Assembly: GCF_029855045.1 (NCBI RefSeq)
Contig: NZ_CP123228.1
Span: forward strand, 1,302,001 to 1,366,000
DNA length: 64,000 bases
Direction of reading: 5' to 3'
From: Piscinibacter sp. XHJ-5
GTDB lineage: Bacteria; Pseudomonadota; Gammaproteobacteria; Burkholderiales; Burkholderiaceae_C
Each line of letters begins with the position of its first letter. Positions within the stretch are counted from its first letter, which is position 1. Position numbers and translations under genes: made by a program. The notes under the pieces were generated by a model. The model ran no database searches. It worked only from the letters and a program-made list of their open reading frames with translations, and was not told where the DNA came from. Shown here piece after piece: positions 27,662 through 36,593 of the stretch.

Positions 27662-29536
27662 ATGAACTCTTCCTCGGGCCGGCAAGGCCTTGCGGCGCTT
27701 ACCGTGGGTGCCATCGGCGTCGTGTACGGCGACATCGGCACCAGTCCGCTCTACACGATGAAGGAGATCTTCGGCCCGGCCGGCGTGCCGCTCGATGCGC
27801 CCCACGTCGTCGGCGCGGTCTCGGTGATCTTCTGGGGACTGATGGCGATCGTGACGCTGAAATACGTGGTGCTGATCCTGCGCGCCGACAACCGCGGTGA
27901 AGGCGGCGTCATGGCGCTCACGGCGCTGGCATCGCATGCGGCCGGCACGACGGCGCGGCGCCGCCAGGTGCTCCTGCTGGCCGGCGTCTTCGGTGCCTCG
28001 CTGTTCTATGGCGACAGCGTCATCACGCCGGCCATCTCGGTGCTCGGGGCGATGGAAGGCCTCGAGGTCGTCGCCCCGGGGCTCGAGCCCTTCGTGCTGC
28101 CGATCGCCGTCGGCGTGCTGGCGGGATTGTTCCTCGTGCAACGCCGCGGCACGGGCGCGGTGGGCCGCCTGTTCGGTCCGGTGATCGCGGTGTGGTTCGC
28201 GGTGCTCGCATGGACCGGCATCGAGCAGATCGCGCAACAGCCGGCCATCCTCGCGGCGCTGAATCCGCTGCAGGCAATCGCCTTCCTGCGTTCGCAGGGC
28301 TGGGCGCTGTTCCTCGCCGTGGGCGCCATCGTGCTGGCGTTCACCGGGGCGGAAGCGCTCTACGCCGACATGGGTCACTTCGGCAAGCGGCCCATCCGCC
28401 TCGCGTGGCTGGCCATCGTGCTGCCGTCGCTGGCGCTGAACTACATGGGGCAGGGTGCGCTGCTGATGCGAGACCCTTCGGCGCTCGCCAATCCCTTCTT
28501 CCGCCTGTTTGCGCCCGCCTGGATCCTTCCGGCCGTCGTGCTGGCGACCTGTGCCGCGGTGATCGCCTCGCAGGCCGTCATTTCCGGCGCGTACTCCATG
28601 ACCAGGCAGGCCATGCAGCTGGGCTTCCTGCCGCGCATGCGCATCCAGCACACCTCGGCGAAGGAGGCTGGCCAGATCTACATGCCGGAGGTGAACCGGG
28701 CGCTGCTGGTCGCCGTGCTGGCGGCCACGGTGGGCTTCGGCAGCTCGTCGGCGCTGGGGGCTGCATACGGCATCGCGGTGACGGGCACGATGCTGATCAC
28801 CACGCTGCTCACCTTCTTCGTGGTGCGCCACGCCTGGGGCTATCCGTGGCTGCTGGCGGCGGCCGCCACGGCGGTGTTCCTCGGGCTCGACGTCGTGCTG
28901 GTCGCGGCCTGTTCGCTGAAGTTCTTCGACGGAGGCTGGTTTCCGCTGGTGTCCGGCGCGGCGATCTTCGTCGTGATGGCGACCTGGAAGCGGGGCCGCG
29001 AGCTGCTGATCGACAGCATCCGCAGCGAGGACCCCGAGCTGCAGGCCTTCGTGGAGGCCCTCGCCGGCGAAGACCTCCCCCGCGCGCCGCGCACCGCGGT
29101 CTATGCCGTCGCCAATCCCGACACCGTTCCGCAGGCGCTGCTGCACAACCTGAAGCACAACCGCGTGCTCCACCAGCGCAACGTGATCCTCAGCGTGGTG
29201 TTCCACGACCGGCCCTGGGTGTCGTTCGATGACCGTGTCCGGGTCACGCCGCTGGCACGCGGCTTCTGGCGGGTGTGCGTGAACTACGGCTTCAAGAACA
29301 CGCCCGACATTCCGAAGGCGCTGGCGCTGTGCCGCCCGCACGGCCTGGACATCAACCTGTTCGAGACCTCCTACTTCCTCAGTCGCGAGACCGTGGTGCC
29401 CACCCGCGGAGCCGGCATGGCCCATTGGCGGGAGGCACTGTTTGCGGCGATGTCGCGCAACGCCGGCAGCGTGGCCGAATTCTTCCGCCTGCCCAACAAC
29501 TGCGTGATCGAGCTCGGGACGCGGGTGCAGATCTGA
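27662..29536 (+). CDS. kup: Low-affinity K+ transporter Kup
   Basis: Proton-coupled K+ uptake protein of the KUP/HAK family in the inner membrane. The 624-aa product opens with [26 protein letters not shown], the family signature, has about twelve membrane segments up to residue ~440, then a C-terminal cytoplasmic domain with [18 protein letters not shown] and [12 protein letters not shown]. Its length is typical (about 620-630 aa). It lies directly after the KdpD/E-like pair and carries the same upstream box, which suggests regulated expression, unlike the usual constitutive Kup of enterobacteria. Confidence 0.95.
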   Translation: MNSSSGRQGLAALTVGAIGVVYGDIGTSPLYTMKEIFGPAGVPLDAPHVVGAVSVIFWGLMAIVTLKYVVLILRADNRGEGGVMALTALASHAAGTTARRRQVLLLAGVFGASLFYGDSVITPAISVLGAMEGLEVVAPGLEPFVLPIAVGVLAGLFLVQRRGTGAVGRLFGPVIAVWFAVLAWTGIEQIAQQPAILAALNPLQAIAFLRSQGWALFLAVGAIVLAFTGAEALYADMGHFGKRPIRLAWLAIVLPSLALNYMGQGALLMRDPSALANPFFRLFAPAWILPAVVLATCAAVIASQAVISGAYSMTRQAMQLGFLPRMRIQHTSAKEAGQIYMPEVNRALLVAVLAATVGFGSSSALGAAYGIAVTGTMLITTLLTFFVVRHAWGYPWLLAAAATAVFLGLDVVLVAACSLKFFDGGWFPLVSGAAIFVVMATWKRGRELLIDSIRSEDPELQAFVEALAGEDLPRAPRTAVYAVANPDTVPQALLHNLKHNRVLHQRNVILSVVFHDRPWVSFDDRVRVTPLARGFWRVCVNYGFKNTPDIPKALALCRPHGLDINLFETSYFLSRETVVPTRGAGMAHWREALFAAMSRNAGSVAEFFRLPNNCVIELGTRVQI

Positions 29537-29556
29537 GGTGCGGTCGTGCCAAGATG

Positions 29557-29577
29557 CTCTCACCCGACCCGTGAGAG
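29557..29577 (+). promoter_or_regulatory. corA: Hairpin covering the corA ribosome-binding site
   Basis: A perfect 7-bp stem, CTCTCAC at 29557-29563 with GTGAGAG at 29571-29577, encloses a 7-base loop. The 3' arm contains the purine-rich GAGAGG that would serve as the corA ribosome-binding site. It could reduce or condition corA translation. There is no known Mg2+-sensor motif here. Confidence 0.35.
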
Positions 29578-29589
29578 GAAGTGCCCGCC

Positions 29590-30558
29590 ATGCTGATCAA
29601 CTGCGTCGCCTACCAGGATGGAAAGAAGCTCGCCGACATCCCGGTCGGCGACATCAGTGACTACCTGAACCGGCCGGGCTGCTTCGTCTGGGTGGCGCTG
29701 CGCGATGCCACCGAGCCCGAGCTTCTCGTCATGCAGAGAGAGTTCGCGCTCCACGACCTGGCCGTCGAGGATGCGCGGCATGGGCACCAGCGACCGAAGG
29801 TGGAGGAGTACGCCGACATGCTCTTCGCCGTGGTCCACACGGTGGAGTTCTCTGCCACCGACGAGCTGCGCGTCGGAGAGGTCAACCTCTTCGTCGGCCG
29901 CAACTTCATCCTCTCGATCCGCAACCGCAGCACGCAGCACCTGCTGGGCGTGCGGGAGCGGGCCGAACGCGAGCCGCACCTGCTGAAACACGGTTCCGGC
30001 TATGTGCTCTACGCGGTGATGGATGCGGTGGTCGACCGCTACTTTCCGATCATCGATGCGCTCGAAAGCGAGCTCGAGAACATCGAGGGCCAGATCTTCG
30101 TGCGCGGCTCGGCGCGCGCCAACATCGAGCACCTGTACCAGCTGAAGGGCCGCATCATGACCGTGCGGCATGCGGTGACGCCGCTGATGGAATCGGCCAG
30201 CAAGCTGTGGAGCGGACGCGTGCCCAGCGTCTGCGAAGGCAGCCGCGAGTACTTCCGCGACGTGTACGACCACCTGGTGCGCATCAACGGGGCGCTGGAC
30301 ACCTTGCGCGACACCATCGGCACGGCGATCCAGGTCAACCTGTCGATGGTGACCATCGAGGAGTCGGAGACGACCAAGCAGCTCGCCGCCTGGGCCGGCA
30401 TCTTCGCGATCGCCACGGCATTCGCCGGCATCTGGGGCATGAACTTCGAGCACATGCCCGAGCTGAAATGGAAGTTCGGCTATCCGATGGCGCTGGGCAC
30501 CATCGTCGTCGCCTGCAGCCTGCTGTGGCGGCGCTTCAGGCGGCTGGGGTGGCTGTAG
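29590..30558 (+). CDS. corA: CorA-type magnesium/cobalt transporter
   Basis: Inner-membrane divalent-cation channel of the CorA superfamily. The 322-aa protein has a long acidic cytoplasmic domain ([22 protein letters not shown] is typical), a long coiled helix, and two C-terminal membrane segments linked by [13 protein letters not shown] with the signature GMN. Its length matches CorA. ATG 29590 is preferred over the in-frame GTG at 29581. Its end converges with ureG and overlaps that gene's last 23 bases. Specificity (Mg, Co, Ni) cannot be set; nickel entry would be relevant to the neighbouring urease genes but is speculation. Confidence 0.92.
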   Translation: MLINCVAYQDGKKLADIPVGDISDYLNRPGCFVWVALRDATEPELLVMQREFALHDLAVEDARHGHQRPKVEEYADMLFAVVHTVEFSATDELRVGEVNLFVGRNFILSIRNRSTQHLLGVRERAEREPHLLKHGSGYVLYAVMDAVVDRYFPIIDALESELENIEGQIFVRGSARANIEHLYQLKGRIMTVRHAVTPLMESASKLWSGRVPSVCEGSREYFRDVYDHLVRINGALDTLRDTIGTAIQVNLSMVTIEESETTKQLAAWAGIFAIATAFAGIWGMNFEHMPELKWKFGYPMALGTIVVACSLLWRRFRRLGWL

Positions 30559-31198
30559 CGAGCATCCCCTTGGTCTCGATGAAGGCGATCACCTCGTCCA
30601 GTCCCGATCGTGTCTTCAGGTTGGTCATCACGAAGGGCCGTGTGCCGCGCATGCGCCGCGTGTCGGCTTCCATCACGCCCAGGTCGGCCCCCACGTGGGG
30701 CGCGAGGTCGGTCTTGTTGATGACGAAGAGATCGCTCTTGGTGATGCCCGGGCCGCCCTTGCGCGGGATCTTCTCGCCGGCGGCGACGTCGATCACGTAA
30801 AGCGTGAGGTCCGACAGCTCGGGGCTGAAGGTGGCGGCCAGGTTGTCGCCGCCGGATTCGATGAACACGATGTCGGCGTCCGGGAACTTCTCGAGCATGC
30901 GGTCCACCGCCTCCAGGTTGATCGACGCGTCCTCGCGGATCGCGGTGTGCGGGCAGCCGCCGGTCTCGACCCCCATGATGCGTTCGGCCGGCAGCGCGCC
31001 GGCCACGGTGAGCAGGCGCTGGTCTTCCTTGGTGTAGATGTCATTGGTGACGACGACGAGGTCGTAGCGCTCGCGCATCGCCTTGCACAGCATCTCGACC
31101 AGGGTCGTCTTGCCGGAGCCGACGGGGCCGCCGACGCCGACGCGCAGCGGAGGCAGGTGCTTGGTGCGACCGGGAATGGAGTGCAGGCGGGATGTCAT
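30536..31198 (-). CDS. ureG: Urease accessory GTPase UreG
   Basis: SIMIBI-class GTPase that drives nickel delivery into urease. The 220-aa protein starts after a short basic segment with [19 protein letters not shown] (P-loop), then [24 protein letters not shown] (the Cys-Pro-His metal site) and [13 protein letters not shown]. Its length and motifs are standard. It is the third gene of ureE-ureF-ureG here and ends in a short overlap with corA. The urease structural genes lie 19 kb away on the same strand. Confidence 0.96.
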   Translation of the reverse strand: MTSRLHSIPGRTKHLPPLRVGVGGPVGSGKTTLVEMLCKAMRERYDLVVVTNDIYTKEDQRLLTVAGALPAERIMGVETGGCPHTAIREDASINLEAVDRMLEKFPDADIVFIESGGDNLAATFSPELSDLTLYVIDVAAGEKIPRKGGPGITKSDLFVINKTDLAPHVGADLGVMEADTRRMRGTRPFVMTNLKTRSGLDEVIAFIETKGMLATATPAA

Positions 31199-31208
31199 GG
31201 CGGGGATG

Positions 31209-31919
31209 TCAGGAGCGGAAGAGTCGGGAGTATTGTGTTTCGTGCTGGGCCGACAGGATGGCCAGCATCGGCGTGTGGGCCTGTCGGTCGCTGTCCGCCT
31301 GCTGCAGAGCCTGATCGACCGCGGCAGGGATGGCGGCGCTCAGCCGACCGAGGATGCGCTGGCCGGCGTTCTGTCCCAGCGGGACCGCCTTCAGCGCCGC
31401 CTGCACCAGGTTCTCGGCCCAGCCGAAGGCGAAGCACAGCAGGACCTCGCGCAGCGGCGCACCGGTGCCCGCGGCCGCCAGCGCAAATGCCGCCGGCCAG
31501 GTCGGTGCGGGGGACAGGCGTGCCAGCTCCGCGATGCGGTCATCGTCGCCGGCGCGGTTCTTCAGCCACTCGACCAGCGAGCGGCCCATCTGGTGCGTCT
31601 GCTGGCGCAGCTCGCGGGTCTCGCGCGTGTGCGTGAACCAGTCGTTCAATGCGCGGACGGCTTCGATGTCGCGGCGCTGCCAGGCGGCCGTGGCGCGCGC
31701 CACGACGGGCAGGTCGCTGCGGGCCAGGCCGAGCACGAGCTGGTCTTCCAGCCAATCGGCCGCGGCAGTCTCGTCGCGCACCAGGCCGGCTTCGACCGCC
31801 GCCTCCAGCGCTTCCGAGTAGCTGAACCCGCCGACGGGCAGGGCGGGCGAGGCCAGCCACATGAGCTGCAGCAGCGACGCCGCGGACAGCGGCCGCGGCG
31901 GCTTCACGACACGCGGCAT
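31209..31919 (-). CDS. ureF: Urease accessory protein UreF
   Basis: UreF bridges UreG and apo-urease and acts as a GTPase regulator during nickel insertion. The 236-aa all-helical protein contains [30 protein letters not shown], the conserved UreF opening, and [20 protein letters not shown]. The C-terminus has [11 protein letters not shown]. It lies 10 bases before ureG and just after ureE, so the three form an operon. The partner UreD/UreH is not found in the window. Confidence 0.95.
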   Translation of the reverse strand: MPRVVKPPRPLSAASLLQLMWLASPALPVGGFSYSEALEAAVEAGLVRDETAAADWLEDQLVLGLARSDLPVVARATAAWQRRDIEAVRALNDWFTHTRETRELRQQTHQMGRSLVEWLKNRAGDDDRIAELARLSPAPTWPAAFALAAAGTGAPLREVLLCFAFGWAENLVQAALKAVPLGQNAGQRILGRLSAAIPAAVDQALQQADSDRQAHTPMLAILSAQHETQYSRLFRS

Positions 31920-31922
31920 GGC

Positions 31923-32480
31923 TCAGTGGTCGTGCTGGCAGCCGGGACCGTGCACATGGCCGTGATCGTGTCCATGCCCATCCTCCGGGTCATGACGGTC
32001 ATCGGCGCCGTGCGCGTGGTCCGCATGCCCCGCGTACGCCCCGCCCTCCGGCTCGAAGGGCGCCGATTCCTCGGTGACGACGAGGTGCATGTGGCGCAGC
32101 ATGTCGGCCAGCACGGAATCGGGCTCGAGCTGCAGGCGGTCGGGCTTGAGCTCGAGCTGCACGTGGCGGTTGCCCAGGTGATAGGCGGCGCGCAGCAGGT
32201 CGAACGAGGGGCCGTGCCCGTCGCGGGGGCGCACCACCATCACCGCCTGCGGCGTCGCGCTCACGCGGACGAGAGAGCCGTCCTCGGCGACCAGCACGTC
32301 GCCGCCGCGCACCACGGTCCCGCGGGGCAGGAACACGCCCAGGCGGCGCTGCTGCGAGTCCTCGGCATCGAAGCGGCTCTTCTGGCGCGTGTCCCAGTCG
32401 AGCACGACGGAAGCGGCGCGCTTGAGCAGCGCCGGCGCGAGGCCGCGCCCTTGGGGAATCAGTTTGTTGACGGTCAGCAT
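31923..32480 (-). CDS. ureE: Urease nickel metallochaperone UreE
   Basis: UreE binds Ni2+ and hands it to the UreG-UreF-UreD complex. From ATG 32480 the product is 185 aa and opens MLTVNKLIPQG, as UreE proteins do. It contains LGNRHVQLELKPDRLQLEPDSVLADMLRHMHL with the metal-binding histidine, and a C-terminal tail very rich in His (about residues 150-185, GHGHDHGHVHGPGCQHDH). An upstream in-frame ATG at 32522 would add 14 residues not seen in the family. No clear ribosome-binding site precedes either. Confidence 0.94.
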   Translation of the reverse strand: MLTVNKLIPQGRGLAPALLKRAASVVLDWDTRQKSRFDAEDSQQRRLGVFLPRGTVVRGGDVLVAEDGSLVRVSATPQAVMVVRPRDGHGPSFDLLRAAYHLGNRHVQLELKPDRLQLEPDSVLADMLRHMHLVVTEESAPFEPEGGAYAGHADHAHGADDRHDPEDGHGHDHGHVHGPGCQHDH

Positions 32481-32574
32481 GGGAAAAAGCGGGCGAGGGT
32501 GCGAAGACAGGAAGTCTGGCATGGGTCGGCACCGATGCAGTCACGAGGAGCGAGCTTGATGCGGATCAGCCTCG

Positions 32575-32587
32575 AATGAGAATCATT
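32575..32587 (+). promoter_or_regulatory. Fur box before the iron-binding protein gene
   Basis: AATGAGAATCATT matches 12 of 13 bases of the central Fur-box core AATGATAATCATT. It overlaps a possible promoter, TTGATG at 32556-32561 with GAGAAT at 32578-32583, and lies about 40 bases before the SBP start. It is also close to the ureE start on the other strand. Iron repression of the transporter through Fur is the natural reading. Confidence 0.7.
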
Positions 32588-32625
32588 GCTGTTAATATTC
32601 GACGACGCCACTTCCCGAGACACCC

Positions 32626-33645
32626 ATGACCCGACTTCGCCACTCCCTCGGCCTGGCCGTCGCGCTGCTCGGCGCTGCCGCCGGCGCCCAAGCGGAGCAG
32701 ACGCTGAACATCTACTCGGCGCGTCACTACCAGACCGACGAGGCGCTCTACGCCAACTTCACCAAGCAGACCGGCATCAAGATCAACCGGCTCGACGGCA
32801 AGGAAGAAGAGCTGGTCGAGCGGATCAAGAACGAAGGCGCCAGCAGCCCGGCCGACATCCTCATCACCGTCGACGCCGCGCGCCTGGAGATCGCCGACAA
32901 GGCGGGCCTGTTCCAGCCGCTGTCGTCCAAGCTGATCGAGGCGCGCATTCCGCCGTCGCTGCGCACGCCCACCTGGGCCGCGTTCTCCACTCGCGCGCGG
33001 GTCATCGCCTACAACAAGGCCGCCGTCAACAGCGACTGGGTGCAGACCTACGAGGACCTCGCGAATCCGCGGCTCAAGGGACAGATCTGCGTGCGCTCCG
33101 GCTCGCATCCGTACAACCTCTCGCTGGGCGCGGCGGTCATCGCCCACAACGGCGAGGCGAAGGCGGAGGATTGGGCCAAGGGCGTGGTCGCCAACTTCGC
33201 GCGCGCGCCCAAGGGCGGGGACACCGACCAGCTCAAGGCGGTGGCTGCCGGCGAGTGCGGCGTGGCCATCTCGAACAGCTACTACCTGGCGCGCCTCATG
33301 CGCTCGACCAAGCCCGAGGACCAGGACGTGATGAAGAAGCTGTCGGTCGTCTGGCCCAACCAGAAGACCTGGGGCACGCACGTCAACGTGTCTGGCGCCG
33401 GCATCGTGAAGACGGCGCCCAACAAGGAGGCCGCCGTCAAGTTCCTCGAGTACCTCGCGAGCGACGAGGCACAGGCCTACTTCGCCAACGGCAACAACGA
33501 ATGGCCGGTCGTGAAGACCGCCAAGATCGCCAACCCGGCGCTCGAGACGCTCGGCGACTTCAAGGCCGACACGCTGCCGATCGGCCAGCTCGCGGCGACC
33601 ACGGTGCAAGCGCAGAAGGTGTACGACCGCGCCGGCTGGAGGTGA
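32626..33645 (+). CDS. Ferric-iron ABC transporter, periplasmic binding protein
   Basis: FbpA/FutA-type Fe3+-binding protein. The 339-aa product has a signal peptide (cleavage near AGAQA-EQT) followed by LNIYSARHYQTDEALYANFTKQTGIKINRLDG. Tyrosines in NSYYLARL near the middle fit the twin-tyrosine iron ligand of this family. The C-terminus has EAQAYFANGNNEWPVV. A Fur box lies upstream. Permease and ATPase genes for the same transporter follow, but in a divergent arrangement rather than one operon. Confidence 0.92.
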   Translation: MTRLRHSLGLAVALLGAAAGAQAEQTLNIYSARHYQTDEALYANFTKQTGIKINRLDGKEEELVERIKNEGASSPADILITVDAARLEIADKAGLFQPLSSKLIEARIPPSLRTPTWAAFSTRARVIAYNKAAVNSDWVQTYEDLANPRLKGQICVRSGSHPYNLSLGAAVIAHNGEAKAEDWAKGVVANFARAPKGGDTDQLKAVAAGECGVAISNSYYLARLMRSTKPEDQDVMKKLSVVWPNQKTWGTHVNVSGAGIVKTAPNKEAAVKFLEYLASDEAQAYFANGNNEWPVVKTAKIANPALETLGDFKADTLPIGQLAATTVQAQKVYDRAGWR

Positions 33646-33684
33646 CCATCGAGGCGGCGCAGCCGGCGACGACCGGCCGCCGCG

Positions 33685-33749
33685 GATCCGGCTTCGCCGG
33701 TCGGGGCGGTGCCCGCTTGAGGGGGAGCGCCGAAGGCGCTCCGGGTGAG
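33685..33749. repeat. Palindromic intergenic repeat, copy 1
   Basis: The segment contains CCGGCTTCGCCGG (33688-33700) and then a perfect 8-bp stem, GGAGCGCC/GGCGCTCC with a GAA loop (33724-33742), followed by GGGTG. A second, diverged copy with the same order of parts lies inside a coding sequence at 54307-54370. It sits between the convergent binding-protein and permease genes, where it may also terminate transcription. Confidence 0.6.
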
Positions 33750-33753
33750 CCGC

Positions 33754-35430
33754 TCAGTTCCGCTCCTTGGCGATCTGGCGGCACAGCACGATCATCGGCA
33801 GCAATCCGACGGCCACGATGCAGACCGCGGCCGTCGACGCTTCGGCGAGGCGTTCGTCCGAGGCCAGCGTGTAGGCCTGCGTCGCCAGGGTGTCGAAGTT
33901 GAACGGCCGCACCACCAGGGTCGCCGGCAGCTCCTTCATGACGTCGATGAACACCAGCAGGCCGGCCGTCAGCAGGCCGCGCCGCAGCAGCGGCAGGTGC
34001 ACGCGCTGGAGGGTCTGCGGCGGCGTCAGGCCGAGGCTGCGGGCTGCGTCGTCCATGTGCGGGGTCACGCGGTGCAGCGACGAATCCACGGTCTGCAGCG
34101 CAGCGGTGAGAAAGCGGACCAGGTAGGCATACACCAGCGCGCTGACGCCGCCGGTGAGCAGCAGCCCGGTGCTCCAGCCCAGATGCTCGCGCAGCCACAG
34201 CGCCAGCGCGTTGTCCATTTGCGCGAGGGGAATCAGCAGCCCCACCGCGATCACCGAGCCGGGCAGTGCATAGCCCATGCCGGCCGCGGCGTGTGCGATG
34301 CGGGTCAGCGGCCGTGGATCGAGCCGCCGCGCATACGCCACCAGCAGCGCGAGCAGCACGGCAAGCAGCGCCGTCAGGGCCGACACCGAGAAGCTGTTGC
34401 GCGCGAGCTCGACGAAGCGGGGGCCGAACTGGGCGTCGCCTTCGTTGATCGCCATGCGCAGCAGTACCGCGCCGGGCACGACGAAGCCGATCAGCAGCGG
34501 CAGCAGGCAGCCGGCGATCGCCAGCATGGCCCGCGCGCCCCGCAGCGGCGTGCCGCGCGGCACATGTCGCCGCATCCCCGGACTGTGGAAACGCGCACGC
34601 CCGCGCGATGCGCGCTCGAGGGCCAGCACGAGCACGACGAAGCCCAGCAGGCACATCGACAGCTGCGCGGCTGCCACGCGGTCGCCGAGCGAGAACCAGG
34701 CGCGGTAGATGCCGGTGGTGAAGGTCTGCACCGCGAAGTACGACACCGTGCCGTAGTCGGCCAGCGTCTCCATCAGCGCCAGCGTCACGCCGCCGATGAT
34801 CGCGGGCCGCGCCATCGGCAAGGTCACGCGCACGAAGCTCTGCCACGGCGTGAGGCCCAGCGAGCGGCTGGCTTCCAGCATGCCGGCGCCGCGTTCGAGC
34901 AGTGCGGCGCGCGTCAGCATGTAGACGTAGGGGTAGAGCACGCCGGCGAACATCAGCATGGCGCCGCCGGTGGTGCGCACGTCGGGGAACCAGTAGTCGG
35001 CGCGCGACCAGCCGAAAGCCGCACGCAGCCCGCCCTGCACCGGACCGGCGAACTGCAGCAGGTCCGTGTAGGCGTAGGCCATCACGTAGGCCGGCATCGC
35101 CAGCGGCAGCACCAGGGCCCATTCGAACGTGGAGCGCAGCGGGAATTCGAAATGCGTGACCAGCCATGCCGCGCCGACACCGAGCATCGCCGCGCCCACG
35201 CCGACGCCCAGGCACAGCCACAGCGTCGTGATGACGTAGTCGGGCAGCACGGTGGACGCGAGATGCGACCAGGTGCCCGCGGTGCCGCCGCTGAAGACAT
35301 TGCTGCCCACCGACAGCACCGGGGCGGCCACCAGCAGCGCCGCCAGCACCGCCAGCCCCGTGAGCCAGCGCGGCTGGGGCCGGATCGCGGCGGTCGGTTC
35401 GGGGGGCGGGGCGGTGGCGATGAGCGTCAT
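33754..35430 (-). CDS. Iron ABC transporter permease
   Basis: Fused two-repeat inner-membrane permease of the FbpB type. The 558-aa protein has about twelve membrane segments, with two EAA loops: EASRSLGLTPWQSFVRVTLPMARPAI in the first half and DAARSLGLTPPQTLQRVHLPLLRRGL in the second, the sites for ATPase contact. It is transcribed divergently from the ATPase gene and convergently with the binding-protein gene. The divergent gap has a second Fur-like box. Iron specificity is inferred from the neighbouring subunits and Fur boxes. Confidence 0.92.
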   Translation of the reverse strand: MTLIATAPPPEPTAAIRPQPRWLTGLAVLAALLVAAPVLSVGSNVFSGGTAGTWSHLASTVLPDYVITTLWLCLGVGVGAAMLGVGAAWLVTHFEFPLRSTFEWALVLPLAMPAYVMAYAYTDLLQFAGPVQGGLRAAFGWSRADYWFPDVRTTGGAMLMFAGVLYPYVYMLTRAALLERGAGMLEASRSLGLTPWQSFVRVTLPMARPAIIGGVTLALMETLADYGTVSYFAVQTFTTGIYRAWFSLGDRVAAAQLSMCLLGFVVLVLALERASRGRARFHSPGMRRHVPRGTPLRGARAMLAIAGCLLPLLIGFVVPGAVLLRMAINEGDAQFGPRFVELARNSFSVSALTALLAVLLALLVAYARRLDPRPLTRIAHAAAGMGYALPGSVIAVGLLIPLAQMDNALALWLREHLGWSTGLLLTGGVSALVYAYLVRFLTAALQTVDSSLHRVTPHMDDAARSLGLTPPQTLQRVHLPLLRRGLLTAGLLVFIDVMKELPATLVVRPFNFDTLATQAYTLASDERLAEASTAAVCIVAVGLLPMIVLCRQIAKERN

Positions 35431-35456
35431 GGCGCGAGGCGCTCGAGCGAAGCACG

Positions 35457-35469
35457 AATGAGAGTCGTT
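35457..35469. promoter_or_regulatory. Fur-like box between permease and ATPase genes
   Basis: AATGAGAGTCGTT matches 10 of 13 bases of the Fur-box core and lies in the 77-base gap between two divergent genes, 27 bases from the permease start and 38 from the ATPase start. One repressor site could serve both. It begins with the same AATGAGA as the stronger box at 32575. Confidence 0.5.
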
Positions 35470-35507
35470 CGCGGACAGTGTAAGGTGGGGGCTTTCACGC
35501 GCCCGAC

Positions 35508-36581
35508 ATGACGACCCACGCCGCGCCGGTCCTTCGCCTCGACGGCATCCAACACCGCTACGGCCCGCGCAGCACCGTCGACAGCCTCAGCCTGTCGCTC
35601 GAAGCGGGCACGATCTGCTGCCTGCTCGGTCCTTCGGGTTGCGGCAAGACCACGGTGCTGCGCTGCATCGGCGGCTTCGAGCGTGTCGCCGACGGCCAGA
35701 TCCGCATCGACGGTGCCCTGGTGAGCAGCCGCCAGGTGCATGTGCCGCCGGAGCAGCGGCGCATCGGCATGGTGTTCCAGGACTACGCGCTGTTCCCGCA
35801 CCTGGACGTCGCCCGCAACGTGGGCTTCGGGCTGCGCGGCGCCACCAGCGACGGCGAGCGCGTGCGGCAGCTGCTCGACACCGTGGGCCTGGCGTCGGCG
35901 GCGCACCGCTATCCGCACGAGCTGTCGGGCGGACAGCAGCAACGCGTCGCGCTGGCTCGCGCGCTGGCGCCGCGGCCGCGGCTGCTGCTGCTCGACGAGC
36001 CGTTCTCCAACCTCGACGTCGAGCTGCGCGAGCAACTGGCCGCCGAGGTGCGCTCCATCCTCAAGCAGAGCGGGACGACGGCGGTTTTCGTCACCCATGA
36101 CCAGCACGAGGCCTTCGCGATTGCCGACGAGATCGCCGTGATGGCCGAAGGCCGCATCCAGCAGATCGATACCGCCTACAACCTGTACCACCGCCCGGGC
36201 AACCGCTTCGTCGCCGACTTCATCGGGCAGGGAGTGTTCGTCGACGGCACGGTGCTGGCACCCAACCGCCTGCGCATCGAGATCGGCGAAGTGTTGCGCG
36301 ACGAGGCGATCCGCTTCGCACACGACGCCTCCCCGGTCGCGCCCGGAAGCCGCATCGACCTGCTGCTGCGGCCCGACGACGTGGTGCACGACGATGCGAG
36401 CCCCGTGCGCGCGAAGGTGCTGCACAAGGCGTTCCGCGGCGCGGAGATCCTGTACACGCTCGAGCTCGACAGCGGCGCGCGGGTGCTGTCGATGGTGCCT
36501 TCGCACCACAATCACCTGATCAACGAAGCGATCGGGATCCGGCTGGAGCTGGATCACATGATCGCGTTTCCGAAGGCCTAG
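35508..36581 (+). CDS. Iron ABC transporter ATP-binding protein
   Basis: ATPase of the ferric-iron importer (FbpC type). The 357-aa product has Walker A GPSGCGKTT, the signature LSGGQQQRVALARALAPRP, Walker B LLLLDEPFSNLD, and the H-loop VTHDQHEA. A TOBE-like C-terminal domain follows (RIDLLLRPDDVVHDD). Divergent transcription from the permease gene across a Fur-like box supports coregulation. It ends 12 bases from the serA gene end, tail to tail. Confidence 0.93.
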   Translation: MTTHAAPVLRLDGIQHRYGPRSTVDSLSLSLEAGTICCLLGPSGCGKTTVLRCIGGFERVADGQIRIDGALVSSRQVHVPPEQRRIGMVFQDYALFPHLDVARNVGFGLRGATSDGERVRQLLDTVGLASAAHRYPHELSGGQQQRVALARALAPRPRLLLLDEPFSNLDVELREQLAAEVRSILKQSGTTAVFVTHDQHEAFAIADEIAVMAEGRIQQIDTAYNLYHRPGNRFVADFIGQGVFVDGTVLAPNRLRIEIGEVLRDEAIRFAHDASPVAPGSRIDLLLRPDDVVHDDASPVRAKVLHKAFRGAEILYTLELDSGARVLSMVPSHHNHLINEAIGIRLELDHMIAFPKA

Positions 36582-36593
36582 TGCGCGCGGGTG

